NCBI GenBank assembly: GCA_015059185.1
Contig: SVAY01000003.1
Location: forward strand, 79,251-115,742
Length of the DNA: 36,492 nt
DNA from: Erysipelotrichaceae bacterium
GTDB lineage: Bacteria > Bacillota_I > Bacilli_A > RFN20 > CAG-826
Direction: 5' to 3'
The stretch's first letter is position 1. Each line of letters starts with the position of its first letter. The notes below the pieces were generated by a model. The model was not told the origin of the DNA. It made no database searches and saw nothing but the letters and a program-made list of their open reading frames with translations. The position numbers and the translations under genes were made by a program. This document shows, one piece after another, positions 8,339-15,895 of the stretch.

Positions 8339-8992
8339 TAAGCATAAGCTAACGACGATTAAAGCTTCTGCTAATAAATAGAAGAACATGATATATAAAT
8401 CACGTCTTTTGACGTCTTTTACAAATGTGGTAAGAGTGAGGATTGTGTCGCTTATAAAGAATGATAAATAGCCACAAGCAAATAAGATGCCACTTAACAT
8501 ATGTTCTTGGTTAACAAACGCTAAAGCAATACCAAAGCCAAGAAGGACCACTAATAAACTCATATAGATGTTACCGATAAATGAGGTAAGTCCACCGGCT
8601 AATTTCTTAGTAACTGGATATAAAGCAACTGCAATAACTAATAAGCCACCTGCAACAATGAGATATGTATAGAAAGGTAAGGCACCACCAAAACCTTTAC
8701 TAATTGCAGCAAAGTAAAGAATATGGCCAACGATAAATAAGATCATTCCAAGGAAGAAACAAATTTTATCTTTCTTTCTAAGTAAGAATATATCACCACC
8801 CATTCCTAAGAGGGCCCCAATATAAACTAAAGGTTCTCTAGGTGCATAAAATACGGCAGCTAAAGTTAAAAAGAATAAACAGATAGGTTTAGTAACATGT
8901 CTAAACTTCTCATTCTCTTTATAACAAAAATATAAATGGATAAGAGAAATAACTCCAAAAAGGATCAAGAACACTAATGAAGCAATTTTCAT
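8327..8992 (-). CDS. YhhN/TMEM86-family membrane protein
   Basis: A 221-residue protein with about seven to eight membrane helices. The family motifs are present: THVTKP-like VTKPICLFFLT, GMGGDIFLLRKKD, and GMILFIVGHILYF. The mammalian members TMEM86A/B are lysoplasmalogenases. Bacterial homologues are assumed to act on lysoplasmalogens, which would fit an anaerobe that makes plasmalogens, but no nearby gene tests this. Single-gene transcript from its own promoter. Confidence 0.85.
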   Translation of the reverse strand: MKIASLVFLILFGVISLIHLYFCYKENEKFRHVTKPICLFFLTLAAVFYAPREPLVYIGALLGMGGDIFLLRKKDKICFFLGMILFIVGHILYFAAISKGFGGALPFYTYLIVAGGLLVIAVALYPVTKKLAGGLTSFIGNIYMSLLVVLLGFGIALAFVNQEHMLSGILFACGYLSFFISDTILTLTTFVKDVKRRDLYIMFFYLLAEALIVVSLCLLLA

Positions 8993-8998
8993 ATTTCT

Positions 8999-9007
8999 AT
9001 TATAGCA
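8999..9007 (-). promoter_or_regulatory. Extended -10 six bases before the YhhN ATG
   Basis: The minus strand reads TGCTATAAT followed by AGAAAT and the ATG. A perfect extended -10 this close predicts transcription starting on the start codon, that is a leaderless mRNA. There is no Shine-Dalgarno. Confidence 0.65.
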
Positions 9008-9079
9008 TATTTATAAAAAGAATATATTGATATTATAAATAACCTACCTTTTCAACTATATTTATTAATTAAAATATAG

Positions 9080-9085
9080 TACAAT
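9080..9085 (+). promoter_or_regulatory. -10 box six bases before the orphan gene ATG
   Basis: TACAAT is followed by ATATCT and the ATG at 9092, with no ribosome site. This is the same spacing as the divergent YhhN promoter and again predicts a leaderless mRNA. Confidence 0.5.
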
Positions 9086-9091
9086 ATATCT

Positions 9092-10171
9092 ATGCGTATT
9101 GAATTAAACAAAAACGACGAAACAAAATTAATTAAGTTATTAGAAGTTAAAGAAGAAAACATTGCGATTGCTTCTATGCTTAATGATTTATGCTTTTCTT
9201 TAGATCAATTTAGTGAACTAAAAAATATCGATAAGAACGACATATCTTCTAAGTGTAAAGAACTATTTCTCGACTACTTTGAGTTAGATGATAATAATAG
9301 TGATAACATTAGGATTACTGATCAGTATTTATCCAACGCTTTTAGTCTAAGTGACATAAACGAATATGAAAATAATCCATATAAAAAGTCTTTAAAAATC
9401 AAAGAAATCTCGCAAAACGGCTATAAATTACATTATTTATCTTATCCACCTTATTCTTTCTTCCCACTAGATGACATTAAAGTTGATGAAGAAGATTATT
9501 ATCGAGAATATACATCCATTAGTTACTTTAATAACGAATATAAATATCTCACTTTATCAAAGAATAATAATATCTGGATGTGTATTACGCCTAACGAAAT
9601 AAATACGATGAAGCCTCATATTAAAAAAGCTAGAGGCAACATTATTACATTTGGTCTAGGCTTAGGCTATTACATTTATATGGCTTCAACGAAAAATGAA
9701 GTGAAGAAAATTACCATTATTGAAAGAGATGAATATATAATTAACCTATTTAAAGAATATTTACTTCCGCTTTTCCCATATAAAGAAAAAATAGAAATCA
9801 TTAAAGAAGATGCACTAAAATACATTACCAAAACTAAACTCGTACAGTATGATTATGCTTTCTTTGATTTATGGCATAATGCCGAAGATGGACTACCTTT
9901 ATATATCAAAATTAAAGAGTTAGACATACGATGTGATACAAGTTTCTGGATTGAAGAATCTTTAATAGCTATGTATAGAAGATGCTTATTAACAGTGATA
10001 GAAGAATCACTCAACCACTATTCAGACGATGATTATCGTAGAAGCAAGAATGCGATTGATAAAATAATTAATCAAATCTATTTCAAAACAAAAAACATAT
10101 CATTTAAAACTTATAAAGATATTCATAACTTCTTATCAAAAGATAGTATCTTAAATCTTATCAAGAAATAA
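9092..10171 (+). CDS. Rossmann-fold methyltransferase-like protein
   Basis: A 359-residue protein that I do not recognise as a named enzyme. Residues about 185-200 read GNIITFGLGLGYYIYMAS, a glycine-rich nucleotide-binding loop. It is followed by an acidic strand end (TIIERDEYI) and IIKEDALKYI, then YDYAFFDLWHN. This order matches SAM-dependent methyltransferases of the spermidine-synthase type. The N-terminal 180 residues are Lys/Asp/Tyr-rich and of unknown fold. Single-gene transcript ending in a shared terminator. Confidence 0.6.
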   Translation: MRIELNKNDETKLIKLLEVKEENIAIASMLNDLCFSLDQFSELKNIDKNDISSKCKELFLDYFELDDNNSDNIRITDQYLSNAFSLSDINEYENNPYKKSLKIKEISQNGYKLHYLSYPPYSFFPLDDIKVDEEDYYREYTSISYFNNEYKYLTLSKNNNIWMCITPNEINTMKPHIKKARGNIITFGLGLGYYIYMASTKNEVKKITIIERDEYIINLFKEYLLPLFPYKEKIEIIKEDALKYITKTKLVQYDYAFFDLWHNAEDGLPLYIKIKELDIRCDTSFWIEESLIAMYRRCLLTVIEESLNHYSDDDYRRSKNAIDKIINQIYFKTKNISFKTYKDIHNFLSKDSILNLIKK

Positions 10172-10197
10172 AAAAGAATTGGTTGCCCAATTCTTTT
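10172..10197. terminator. Bidirectional terminator
   Basis: AAAAGAATTGG (10172-10182) and CCAATTCTTTT (10187-10197) form an 11-bp perfect stem with a TTGC loop. T tracts on both strands serve the convergent orphan gene and rubrerythrin. Confidence 0.9.
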
Positions 10198-10212
10198 AAT
10201 TAATTTAATTGA

Positions 10213-10869
10213 TTAGAAATTTTCAGCACTGATTTCAAAGAATGATTTGCTCATGCCACAGCATTCACAATATTCAGGTGCTTTAGTGCCAACCACAACA
10301 TGTCCACAGTTACGGCATTCCCAGATCTTGATTGATCCTTTTTGGAACACTTCACCATTTTCAACGTTCTTAAGTAACGCTCTATAACGTTCTTCATGGC
10401 GTTTTTCAATGGCAGCCACTAATCTAAATTTCTTAGCGATTTCTTTAAAGCCTTCTTGTTCAGCAGTTTTGGCAAAACCTTCGTACATATCAGTCCATTC
10501 ATAGTTTTCGCCTTCTGCTGCGGCTTTTAAGTTTGCTGGTGTATCCTTAACAAGACCTAATTCTTGAGCCCACATCTTGGCGTGTTCTCTTTCATTAGCG
10601 GCTGTTTTAAGGAATAAGTCAGCGATTTGTTCATATCCTTCTCTAATCGCGACAGCAGCAAAGTATGTATATTTATTTCTTGCTTGTGATTCACCTGCGA
10701 AAGCAGCTGCTAAATTCTTCTCAGTTTGGGTACCTTTAATACCATCAGATGCTCCCTTTTGGACGATTGGCTCTAATTGATCACCGGTTGCACCACATAA
10801 TGGGCATACGGCTTCTTCACCATCAGCGACATCAAAAATCGCACCACATAATTTACATTTGTATTGCAT
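10213..10869 (-). CDS. rbr: Rubrerythrin with rubredoxin-like knuckles at both ends
   Basis: A 218-residue non-haem di-iron peroxidase that reduces hydrogen peroxide in anaerobes. Order: an N-terminal metal knuckle (YKCKLCG and VCPLCG), a ferritin-like four-helix domain with iron ligands in [20 protein letters not shown] and AIEKRHEE, and a C-terminal rubredoxin-like knuckle (ECRNCG and YCECCG). Classical rubrerythrin has the C-terminal site only and reverse rubrerythrin the N-terminal site only. The start at 10869 is fixed by GGAGGAAAA just upstream; a TTG five codons further up falls on the ribosome site and is rejected. Confidence 0.95.
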   Translation of the reverse strand: MQYKCKLCGAIFDVADGEEAVCPLCGATGDQLEPIVQKGASDGIKGTQTEKNLAAAFAGESQARNKYTYFAAVAIREGYEQIADLFLKTAANEREHAKMWAQELGLVKDTPANLKAAAEGENYEWTDMYEGFAKTAEQEGFKEIAKKFRLVAAIEKRHEERYRALLKNVENGEVFQKGSIKIWECRNCGHVVVGTKAPEYCECCGMSKSFFEISAENF

Positions 10870-10915
10870 ATATTTTTCCTCCAAATTTTATTGTATCAAA
10901 AAAGTTGTTATAAAC

Positions 10916-10930
10916 TATAAATATTTTATA
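10916..10930. promoter_or_regulatory. AT-rich palindrome upstream of rubrerythrin
   Basis: TATAAATATTTTATA is a 6-3-6 inverted repeat in the 63-base gap between the metQ stop and the rbr start, next to a second dyad TTATA-AAC-TATAA (10909-10921 region). PerR boxes are AT-rich 7-1-7 dyads in this position in peroxide-stress genes, so a PerR-like operator is possible. The same 15-mer occurs at 24073. Confidence 0.4.
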
Positions 10931-10932
10931 AT

Positions 10933-11733
10933 CTAACGTAAATCAATTTGTGAACTGCTATCGCAAGTAATCTTTTGGTTATATTTAGTTTTCACCCAAT
11001 CAGATACATCTTTTGATAAAAGGATATCGGTTAAAATATCGATCTTTTCTTTATAAGAAGTATCAGATTCATATTTAGCTTTATTACATACCAAGCCATT
11101 AGCTTTAGAGGCCACTAATTCTGGGTCACTTTCAGTTTTAAGAGGAACCTCAGTCACGTTACCAGTCATCGCAGTATTACATGGTAAACACGCTAATCCA
11201 TAATCTTGCATAGATGCTACTAATAATTCTTCAGAAATTAAAGTAACTGTATAACCATTCTCTGTATACGTACTTCCAGTAAATGATAATTCATCTCCAT
11301 TACGATAGCCTTCAGTTGTAAGATAACCGTTAGCCTTAAGTAGATCAAATGCTCTTAAAGCATTAGATGTATCATTACATATCTCAATTGTATTAGAACT
11401 CGCTCCACCTTTATATAGACCTAAAGGTTCATAATGCACTTTTGCAGTCATCTTTAAATCTGAAACATGTTCATATGTATTTAAATAAGGCATATGTTCA
11501 AAATAGTTCGCATCATATTCATTGTTCCTCACTGCATCATTTTGCATGGTCCAGTCTAAAACAGTGACTTCTAATGTATAACCTTTAGCCTCCATTAATG
11601 GTTTAACGCATTCTTTTAAGATTTCAGCGTGCGGAATTTCACTAGCACAAACAGTAACTTTGTTACTAGAAGTTGAGCAACCTGCTAAAGAAGCAGTTGC
11701 TGCTAACACAAGACCAATTAATAATCGTTTCAT
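10933..11733 (-). CDS. metQ: Methionine ABC transporter, substrate-binding lipoprotein
   Basis: A 266-residue NlpA/MetQ-family lipoprotein. The signal peptide ends in the lipobox LAGC with Cys at about residue 19, and the mature chain has the typical DWTMQNDAVRNNEYDANYFEHMPYLN segment split over several conserved blocks. It binds methionine outside the membrane and delivers it to MetNI. Its ATG overlaps the metI stop (ATGA), with AAAGGAGG as ribosome site. Last gene of metNIQ. No clear terminator follows, so read-through into rbr is possible. Confidence 0.95.
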   Translation of the reverse strand: MKRLLIGLVLAATASLAGCSTSSNKVTVCASEIPHAEILKECVKPLMEAKGYTLEVTVLDWTMQNDAVRNNEYDANYFEHMPYLNTYEHVSDLKMTAKVHYEPLGLYKGGASSNTIEICNDTSNALRAFDLLKANGYLTTEGYRNGDELSFTGSTYTENGYTVTLISEELLVASMQDYGLACLPCNTAMTGNVTEVPLKTESDPELVASKANGLVCNKAKYESDTSYKEKIDILTDILLSKDVSDWVKTKYNQKITCDSSSQIDLR

Positions 11734-12404
11734 CTTAATTTCCTCCTTTTATCAATCTTTCTTGATATGAATAGTCCAAGTTCTTGTACGATTTGGACAA
11801 TTAAAACCACAAATATAATCATAATCCAGAACATCCATTCAGATGCGTAGTTACCAGTATTACGCGTGTAATATGTCCAGATTTGAGAAATAAGACCACC
11901 CGCTCCAATGTTATAAGCAAATGAAGTATAACCTAGTATCGATACCATAGTAACGGATAATCCAACTATCAATGATGGAGCGGATTCAGGAATCGCGACT
12001 TTAAAGATAAGTTGAGAGTTTGAAGCCCCTAAAGAACGGATTGCTTCAAATTTTCCTGAATCAACTTCGGATAAAGATTGTTCCACCACTCGAGCAACAT
12101 AGGCAAAAGAAGTGAGGAATAAAGGAATAATCATCGTATACCACTTACCCGTTGCCCTATCAAATATCGCTCTCGTTATTGGCATTGCTAAGACCACTAT
12201 AATTAAACAAGGTATCGAACGTAATACGTTAACAATAATGGATAAAACAGTATTAACAATTCTATTAGGATGGACACCTTTAGAGGATGTCGCATTAAGA
12301 ATAACTCCTAGTGGTAAACCTACTAAATATGCTAAAAATGTCGAGATGAAGGTGATAAGAATTGTTTCTTTAGTTGATTCTAAAACTAGTCCCCAATCGA
12401 TCAT
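11730..12404 (-). CDS. metI: Methionine ABC transporter permease
   Basis: A 224-residue permease with about five membrane helices. The BPD-type coupling region reads EAIRSLGASNSQLIFKVAIPES, the loop that contacts the ATPase MetN. The start is coupled to metN by a TTATGA overlap and preceded by GGAGG. It forms the membrane channel of the methionine importer. Confidence 0.95.
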   Translation of the reverse strand: MIDWGLVLESTKETILITFISTFLAYLVGLPLGVILNATSSKGVHPNRIVNTVLSIIVNVLRSIPCLIIVVLAMPITRAIFDRATGKWYTMIIPLFLTSFAYVARVVEQSLSEVDSGKFEAIRSLGASNSQLIFKVAIPESAPSLIVGLSVTMVSILGYTSFAYNIGAGGLISQIWTYYTRNTGNYASEWMFWIMIIFVVLIVQIVQELGLFISRKIDKRRKLR

Positions 12405-13372
12405 AATACCACCTCCTCATATTTAACTTTTTTAATCTCTAGATACTTTTTAAGTTTGTTAATATCTTCATCGTAATATGGAAGTTTGATAATTAAATGG
12501 CCATAACTTTTACCATCAATTGTCTTAGTGTCCGCTGAAACAATTGAGACCAAGATATTACAGTCTTGTACAATATTGGCCACTAACGGGACATCGGTTT
12601 CTCCATCAAATACTAATCTAATGAGTTTTTTATCATCTAATTTGGTAGCAACTTTTCCTGCGTGAATAAGTTTTTGTCCAACACTAGATTGAGGGTTTAA
12701 GAATACATCTGATAAATAACCTTGCTCCACTATTTGAGAATGATCAATAATTGCGACTTTATTACATATAGACTCAATAACTGACATTTGATGCGCAATG
12801 ATAATGATTGTTAATCCTAATTCCTTATTTAATCGTTTTAATAATTCTAAAATTGATTCAGTCGTTTCTGCGTCTAATGCCGAAGTTGCTTCATCACAAA
12901 GAAGAACATCAGGATTATTCATTAAAGCACGCGCAATTGCGACTCTTTGTTGTTGACCACCACTTAAAGTAGATGGGTATGATTTTAATTTATCTTCTAG
13001 TCCGACTTTCTTTAGTAAGTCGATAGCTTTTTCTTTACAATCTTTTTGGTGAGTAAGTTCACCAGCTATTTCAACGTTTTGGAGGACAGTACGTTGATCA
13101 AGCAAATTAAAGTGTTGGAAAATCATTGATATCTTTCTTTTTACATCACGAGACACTCTTACTTTATCTGAAGCAATAAGTGTGCCGTTATAATAGATGC
13201 TTCCAGAATCAAATGTTTCTAATCCATTAATACAACGGACTAAAGTTGATTTACCCGCGCCTGAAAGTCCAAGAATGCCATAAATATCTCCATCATTAAT
13301 GGTAAGAGAAATATCTTTAATAGCGACTGTACCATCTTCGAATTGTTTGGTTACATTTTTAATTTCAATCAT
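12401..13372 (-). CDS. metN: Methionine ABC transporter ATPase with NIL domain
   Basis: A 323-residue ATPase. Walker A is GLSGAGKST (35-43), the signature is LSGGQQQRVAIARA, Walker B is VLLCDEATSALD, and the switch His is in IIAHQMSV. The last 80 residues form the NIL domain, the methionine-sensing domain that in E. coli MetN shuts the transporter at high internal methionine. The ribosome site AAGGAGG directly follows the attenuator T tract. First structural gene of metNIQ. Confidence 0.97.
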   Translation of the reverse strand: MIEIKNVTKQFEDGTVAIKDISLTINDGDIYGILGLSGAGKSTLVRCINGLETFDSGSIYYNGTLIASDKVRVSRDVKRKISMIFQHFNLLDQRTVLQNVEIAGELTHQKDCKEKAIDLLKKVGLEDKLKSYPSTLSGGQQQRVAIARALMNNPDVLLCDEATSALDAETTESILELLKRLNKELGLTIIIIAHQMSVIESICNKVAIIDHSQIVEQGYLSDVFLNPQSSVGQKLIHAGKVATKLDDKKLIRLVFDGETDVPLVANIVQDCNILVSIVSADTKTIDGKSYGHLIIKLPYYDEDINKLKKYLEIKKVKYEEVVL

Positions 13373-13389
13373 AGGTCCTCCTTTTCAAT

Positions 13390-13416
13390 AAAAAAGCTCG
13401 AGATGTTTTCCCGAGC
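13390..13416 (-). terminator. Attenuator terminator of metNIQ
   Basis: On the minus strand GCTCGGGA (13416-13409) pairs with TCTCGAGC (13403-13396) over 8 bp with one GU pair, followed by six T (13395-13390). It lies between the leader peptide and metN. Its 5' arm GCTCGGG is a perfect complement of CCCGAGC at 13464-13458 inside the leader reading frame, so the two pairings exclude each other. Confidence 0.85.
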
Positions 13417-13438
13417 ATTTATTTAGCAGATTTGATGA

Positions 13439-13510
13439 CTAAAAGTCCCTGCCAACAGCTCGGGTTAGTAACATCATACGCATCATCATGTTTTTCATCA
13501 TTGTTACCAC
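13439..13510 (-). CDS. Methionine-rich leader peptide of metNIQ
   Basis: A 23-codon frame opens with GTG at 13510, seven bases after AAAGG, and ends at TAG 13441-13439. It starts MVTMMKNMMMRMM and ends in RDF. Codons 4-13 hold seven methionines in ten codons, just before the anti-terminator arm CCCGAGC. In this layout a ribosome short of charged tRNA-Met stalls on the Met run and leaves CCCGAGC free to pair with the terminator arm. A ribosome that reaches the stop favours termination. A start at the ATG at 13501 would give a 20-residue peptide with the same Met run. Too short for ordinary gene finding; the function is inferred from layout. Confidence 0.8.
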   Translation of the reverse strand: MVTMMKNMMMRMMLLTRAVGRDF

Positions 13511-13524
13511 TTTTAGACCTTTAA

Positions 13525-13553
13525 ATTCTATACCTCTCCATAGTTTTTTACAA
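13525..13553 (-). promoter_or_regulatory. Promoter of the metNIQ leader
   Basis: TTGTAA (13553-13548), a 17-base spacer and TAGAAT (13530-13525) precede the leader peptide. Transcription would begin close to the AAAGG ribosome site, so the leader RNA is about 130 bases to the terminator. Confidence 0.5.
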
Positions 13554-13561
13554 TTACGAAA

Positions 13562-14422
13562 TCAAAAACCAAATATTAAGCAACAAATATAACCACTAAA
13601 CACTGCTGTAACGAAACAGATTCCTAAGATTAGTAACGTATCTTTAATGGTGTTTTTATTTTTCAATAAAATCATCATTCCTAAGCCAGAATTCACTAAT
13701 AAACCAGCAAGTAAAGAGCCAAAAGATAATGAATTAGAAATATATAATTCACTGATTAAGATGCTAGAAGCACAGTTAGGGATAAGGCCTATAATACTAG
13801 AAAATAATGGGGTGAGATATCTATTAGATACAAGGAAAGCACTGAAGTTATCTTCTCCAACCGCCGCAATAATTAAACCTAAAACCACATTAATCATAAA
13901 GACATATAAGAAGATTTCTAAAGAATGGATTAAAGGATGGATGAGGAATTTATGCAAGTTAGTATTTTCTTCATCATGATGTTGATGACATTTATGATCT
14001 TCATGATAATCTTCATTAATCTCACGTTTTCTAAAGATAAAATCAACTAAAACACCAATAACAAACCCAATTACAAATTTAGAAGCGATTAATGGTAAAA
14101 CCATTATGGTCTTCTCATTCCAATGCGTTAATAAAACAATTAGTGCTTCATCACTACAAGAGAGGAATATCGCTACTAACGTTCCAATAGTAATATATTT
14201 CTTGATATATAAATCAGCACCTAGAACACTCGTGCCACATTGAGGAATAAGACCAAATAAAGATCCAAATAAAGTTGATGTTTTCTTTCTATGAACTAAG
14301 AAATCAGCGAGTTTTTCTTCAAAGAAAGCTAATAAGATATGAACTAAAAAGACAAAGGCAAATACAAGTGCACTATCTTTAAGCGCATCTAGTAAAACAT
14401 CACCGACAACTTCCCAAGTCAT
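13562..14422 (-). CDS. Putative 10-TM heavy-metal exporter (ArsP_2/PF11449-like)
   Basis: A 286-residue membrane protein with two homologous halves, each with a conserved Pro-Gln/Asn-Cys turn: GLIPQCGTSVLGADLY and GLIPNCASSILISELY. This matches the family annotated as a putative 10-TM heavy-metal exporter or putative manganese transporter. The loop between the halves is His-rich (YHEDHKCHQHHDE), suggesting cytosolic metal binding. It faces a His-rich metal GTPase gene across a shared intergenic region. The transported ion is not known; zinc or manganese is an inference. Confidence 0.75.
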   Translation of the reverse strand: MTWEVVGDVLLDALKDSALVFAFVFLVHILLAFFEEKLADFLVHRKKTSTLFGSLFGLIPQCGTSVLGADLYIKKYITIGTLVAIFLSCSDEALIVLLTHWNEKTIMVLPLIASKFVIGFVIGVLVDFIFRKREINEDYHEDHKCHQHHDEENTNLHKFLIHPLIHSLEIFLYVFMINVVLGLIIAAVGEDNFSAFLVSNRYLTPLFSSIIGLIPNCASSILISELYISNSLSFGSLLAGLLVNSGLGMMILLKNKNTIKDTLLILGICFVTAVFSGYICCLIFGF

Positions 14423-14436
14423 ATGATAATATCATA
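14422..14436. promoter_or_regulatory. 7-1-7 palindrome over the exporter promoter and start
   Basis: TATGATA-A-TATCATA is a perfect 7-1-7 dyad that contains the -10 (TATGAT on the minus strand, 14436-14431) and touches the exporter start codon. The 7-1-7 geometry is that of Fur/Zur/PerR boxes, though the bases are not a standard consensus. Binding would block both transcription and a nearly leaderless start. Confidence 0.4.
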
Positions 14437-14533
14437 CTCACATTTATTTCTTTCACAAGGAAAACGCTTGAAATTTTTCCATTTTTTCTCAAATGTTTAT
14501 CTATGCACATTTCTATTTTTTATTTTATAAATG

Positions 14534-14554
14534 TGTTATTATGCTTTGCGGGAG
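14534..14554 (+). promoter_or_regulatory. Extended -10 and ribosome site of the metal GTPase
   Basis: TGT TATTAT (14534-14542) is an extended -10, followed by GGGAG (14550-14554) nine bases before the ATG at 14564. Together they set the start at MSFKTV rather than the ATG 11 codons upstream, which overlaps the promoter. Confidence 0.55.
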
Positions 14555-14563
14555 ATGATAAAT

Positions 14564-15817
14564 ATGAGTTTTAAAACTGTACCTATTACATTAATTACTG
14601 GCTACCTTGGTAGCGGAAAAACTACTTTAATCAATCACATCTTAAAAAACGCTAATGGAAAACATATGGCTGTTATCGTTAATGACTTAGGCGAAATTAA
14701 TATCGACGCTGAACTTATCCAAAAAGGCGGTGTTGTCTCTAGTCAAGATGATAACCTCGTTTCACTTCAAAACGGCTGTATCTGCTGTACACTTAAGAAA
14801 GATTTAATCAATCAATTAGCCGATTTAGTGAATTCTCAAAAATTCGACCATATCTTAATTGAAGCAAGTGGTATCTGTGAACCAGTTCCAATCGCTCAAA
14901 CCATTCAATATATGGAAGATGAATTTAAGAAACAAAAACTTCCTAAGTTCTATACATTAGACGCAATTATTTCTGTTACCGATGCTCTTAGATTAAGAGA
15001 TGAATTTGGATGCGGAGAAGTATTTAAAGAAACCGTAAGAGGTGAAGAAGATTTAGAGAACCTTGTTATCCAACAAATCGAATTCTGTGACATTATCTTA
15101 CTTAATAAAGTAAGCGAAGTTACTAAAGAAGAATTAGAAAGAATTAAAATCACTATCAAGGCTATCCAACCAACCGCTAAGATTATTGAAACGGATTACT
15201 GTGATGTCAATATCGACGAATTAGTGGATACCAATTTATTTGACTTTGAAAAAGCGAGCACTAGTGCGGCTTGGATTAGAGAATTTGATGATTGGGGCAA
15301 TGAAATCGACGCTGACGAAGACCATCACGATCATGATGATGACGATGAACATGAGCACCATCATCATGAACACGAGCATGAACACGAGCATGAACATCAC
15401 CACCATCATCACCATGAGCACGGTATTGGAGAAAATGATGATGAAGGAACTGCGGATGAATATGATGTAAATACCTTTGTCTATTATCGTAGACGTCCAT
15501 TTGATCGCGCAAAATTCAATGAATGGACAATGACCAATGGTCGTAACATCATTAGAGCAAAAGGTATTGTCTACTTTGTTGGAGACGAAAGAATGTCATA
15601 TGTCTATGAATCTGCTGGTAAACAAAGAAAATTAGTAGAAAATGGTGAATGGTATTCTGAAAGACTCACACCAAAGCAAATCAAATTAATGATTGCTAAC
15701 GATGAATTTTTTGCTCACGACTGGGACGAAAAATGGGGAGATAAACTAAATAAAGTCGTCTTCATTGGTCAAAATCTTGACAAAGAAGGAATCAAGCGAG
15801 AACTCGATCAAATTTAA
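14564..15817 (+). CDS. COG0523 metal-chaperone GTPase (CobW/Zng-like)
   Basis: A 417-residue G3E GTPase. P-loop GYLGSGKT (13-20), the family's CxCC motif GCICC (71-75), the switch-type EASGICEP, and a C-terminal CobW_C domain. Residues about 252-290 are a long His/Asp/Glu tract, typical of members that hold zinc or nickel. Known relatives (YciC, YeiR, ZNG1) deliver or buffer zinc under limitation. The divergent exporter-like gene with a His-rich loop supports a metal homeostasis role. The metal cannot be read from sequence; zinc is most likely. Confidence 0.88.
   Translation: MSFKTVPITLITGYLGSGKTTLINHILKNANGKHMAVIVNDLGEINIDAELIQKGGVVSSQDDNLVSLQNGCICCTLKKDLINQLADLVNSQKFDHILIEASGICEPVPIAQTIQYMEDEFKKQKLPKFYTLDAIISVTDALRLRDEFGCGEVFKETVRGEEDLENLVIQQIEFCDIILLNKVSEVTKEELERIKITIKAIQPTAKIIETDYCDVNIDELVDTNLFDFEKASTSAAWIREFDDWGNEIDADEDHHDHDDDDEHEHHHHEHEHEHEHEHHHHHHHEHGIGENDDEGTADEYDVNTFVYYRRRPFDRAKFNEWTMTNGRNIIRAKGIVYFVGDERMSYVYESAGKQRKLVENGEWYSERLTPKQIKLMIANDEFFAHDWDEKWGDKLNKVVFIGQNLDKEGIKRELDQI
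15365..15395 (+). repeat. 12-bp tandem repeat in the His-rich tract
   Basis: The unit CATGAACACGAG occurs 2.6 times (15365, 15377, 15389). It encodes HEHE repeats and is likely to change length by slippage. Confidence 0.8.
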
Positions 15818-15856
15818 CTTTTTTCAAATTTTTTAAAATTTTTTCAACATTTTAGC

Positions 15857-15895
15857 AAAAACCTCCGTCTTGAAAAGAATATATAGGAGGTTTTT
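15857..15895 (+). promoter_or_regulatory. Hairpin that buries the ribosome site of the next gene
   Basis: AAAAACCTCC (15857-15866) pairs perfectly over 10 bp with GGAGGTTTTT (15886-15895) around a 19-base loop. The 3' arm is the ribosome site of the gene at 15898, seven bases before its ATG. The hairpin also ends in seven T, so it could terminate the upstream GTPase mRNA as well as block initiation. The preceding 50 bases are repeats of A/T runs. Confidence 0.65.

Noticed and set aside
10870..10884. TTG start five codons upstream for rubrerythrin
   Set aside because: It coincides with the GGAGG ribosome site of the ATG at 10869.
13373..13561. SAM (S-box) riboswitch or T-box upstream of metN
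   Set aside because: The conserved S-box core and the T-box AGGGTGGNACCGCG are absent; the leader-peptide attenuator explains the hairpin.
15236..15512. Overlapping frames in the His-rich region of the GTPase
   Set aside because: They are shadows of the CAT/GAA repeat in other frames, without ribosome sites.
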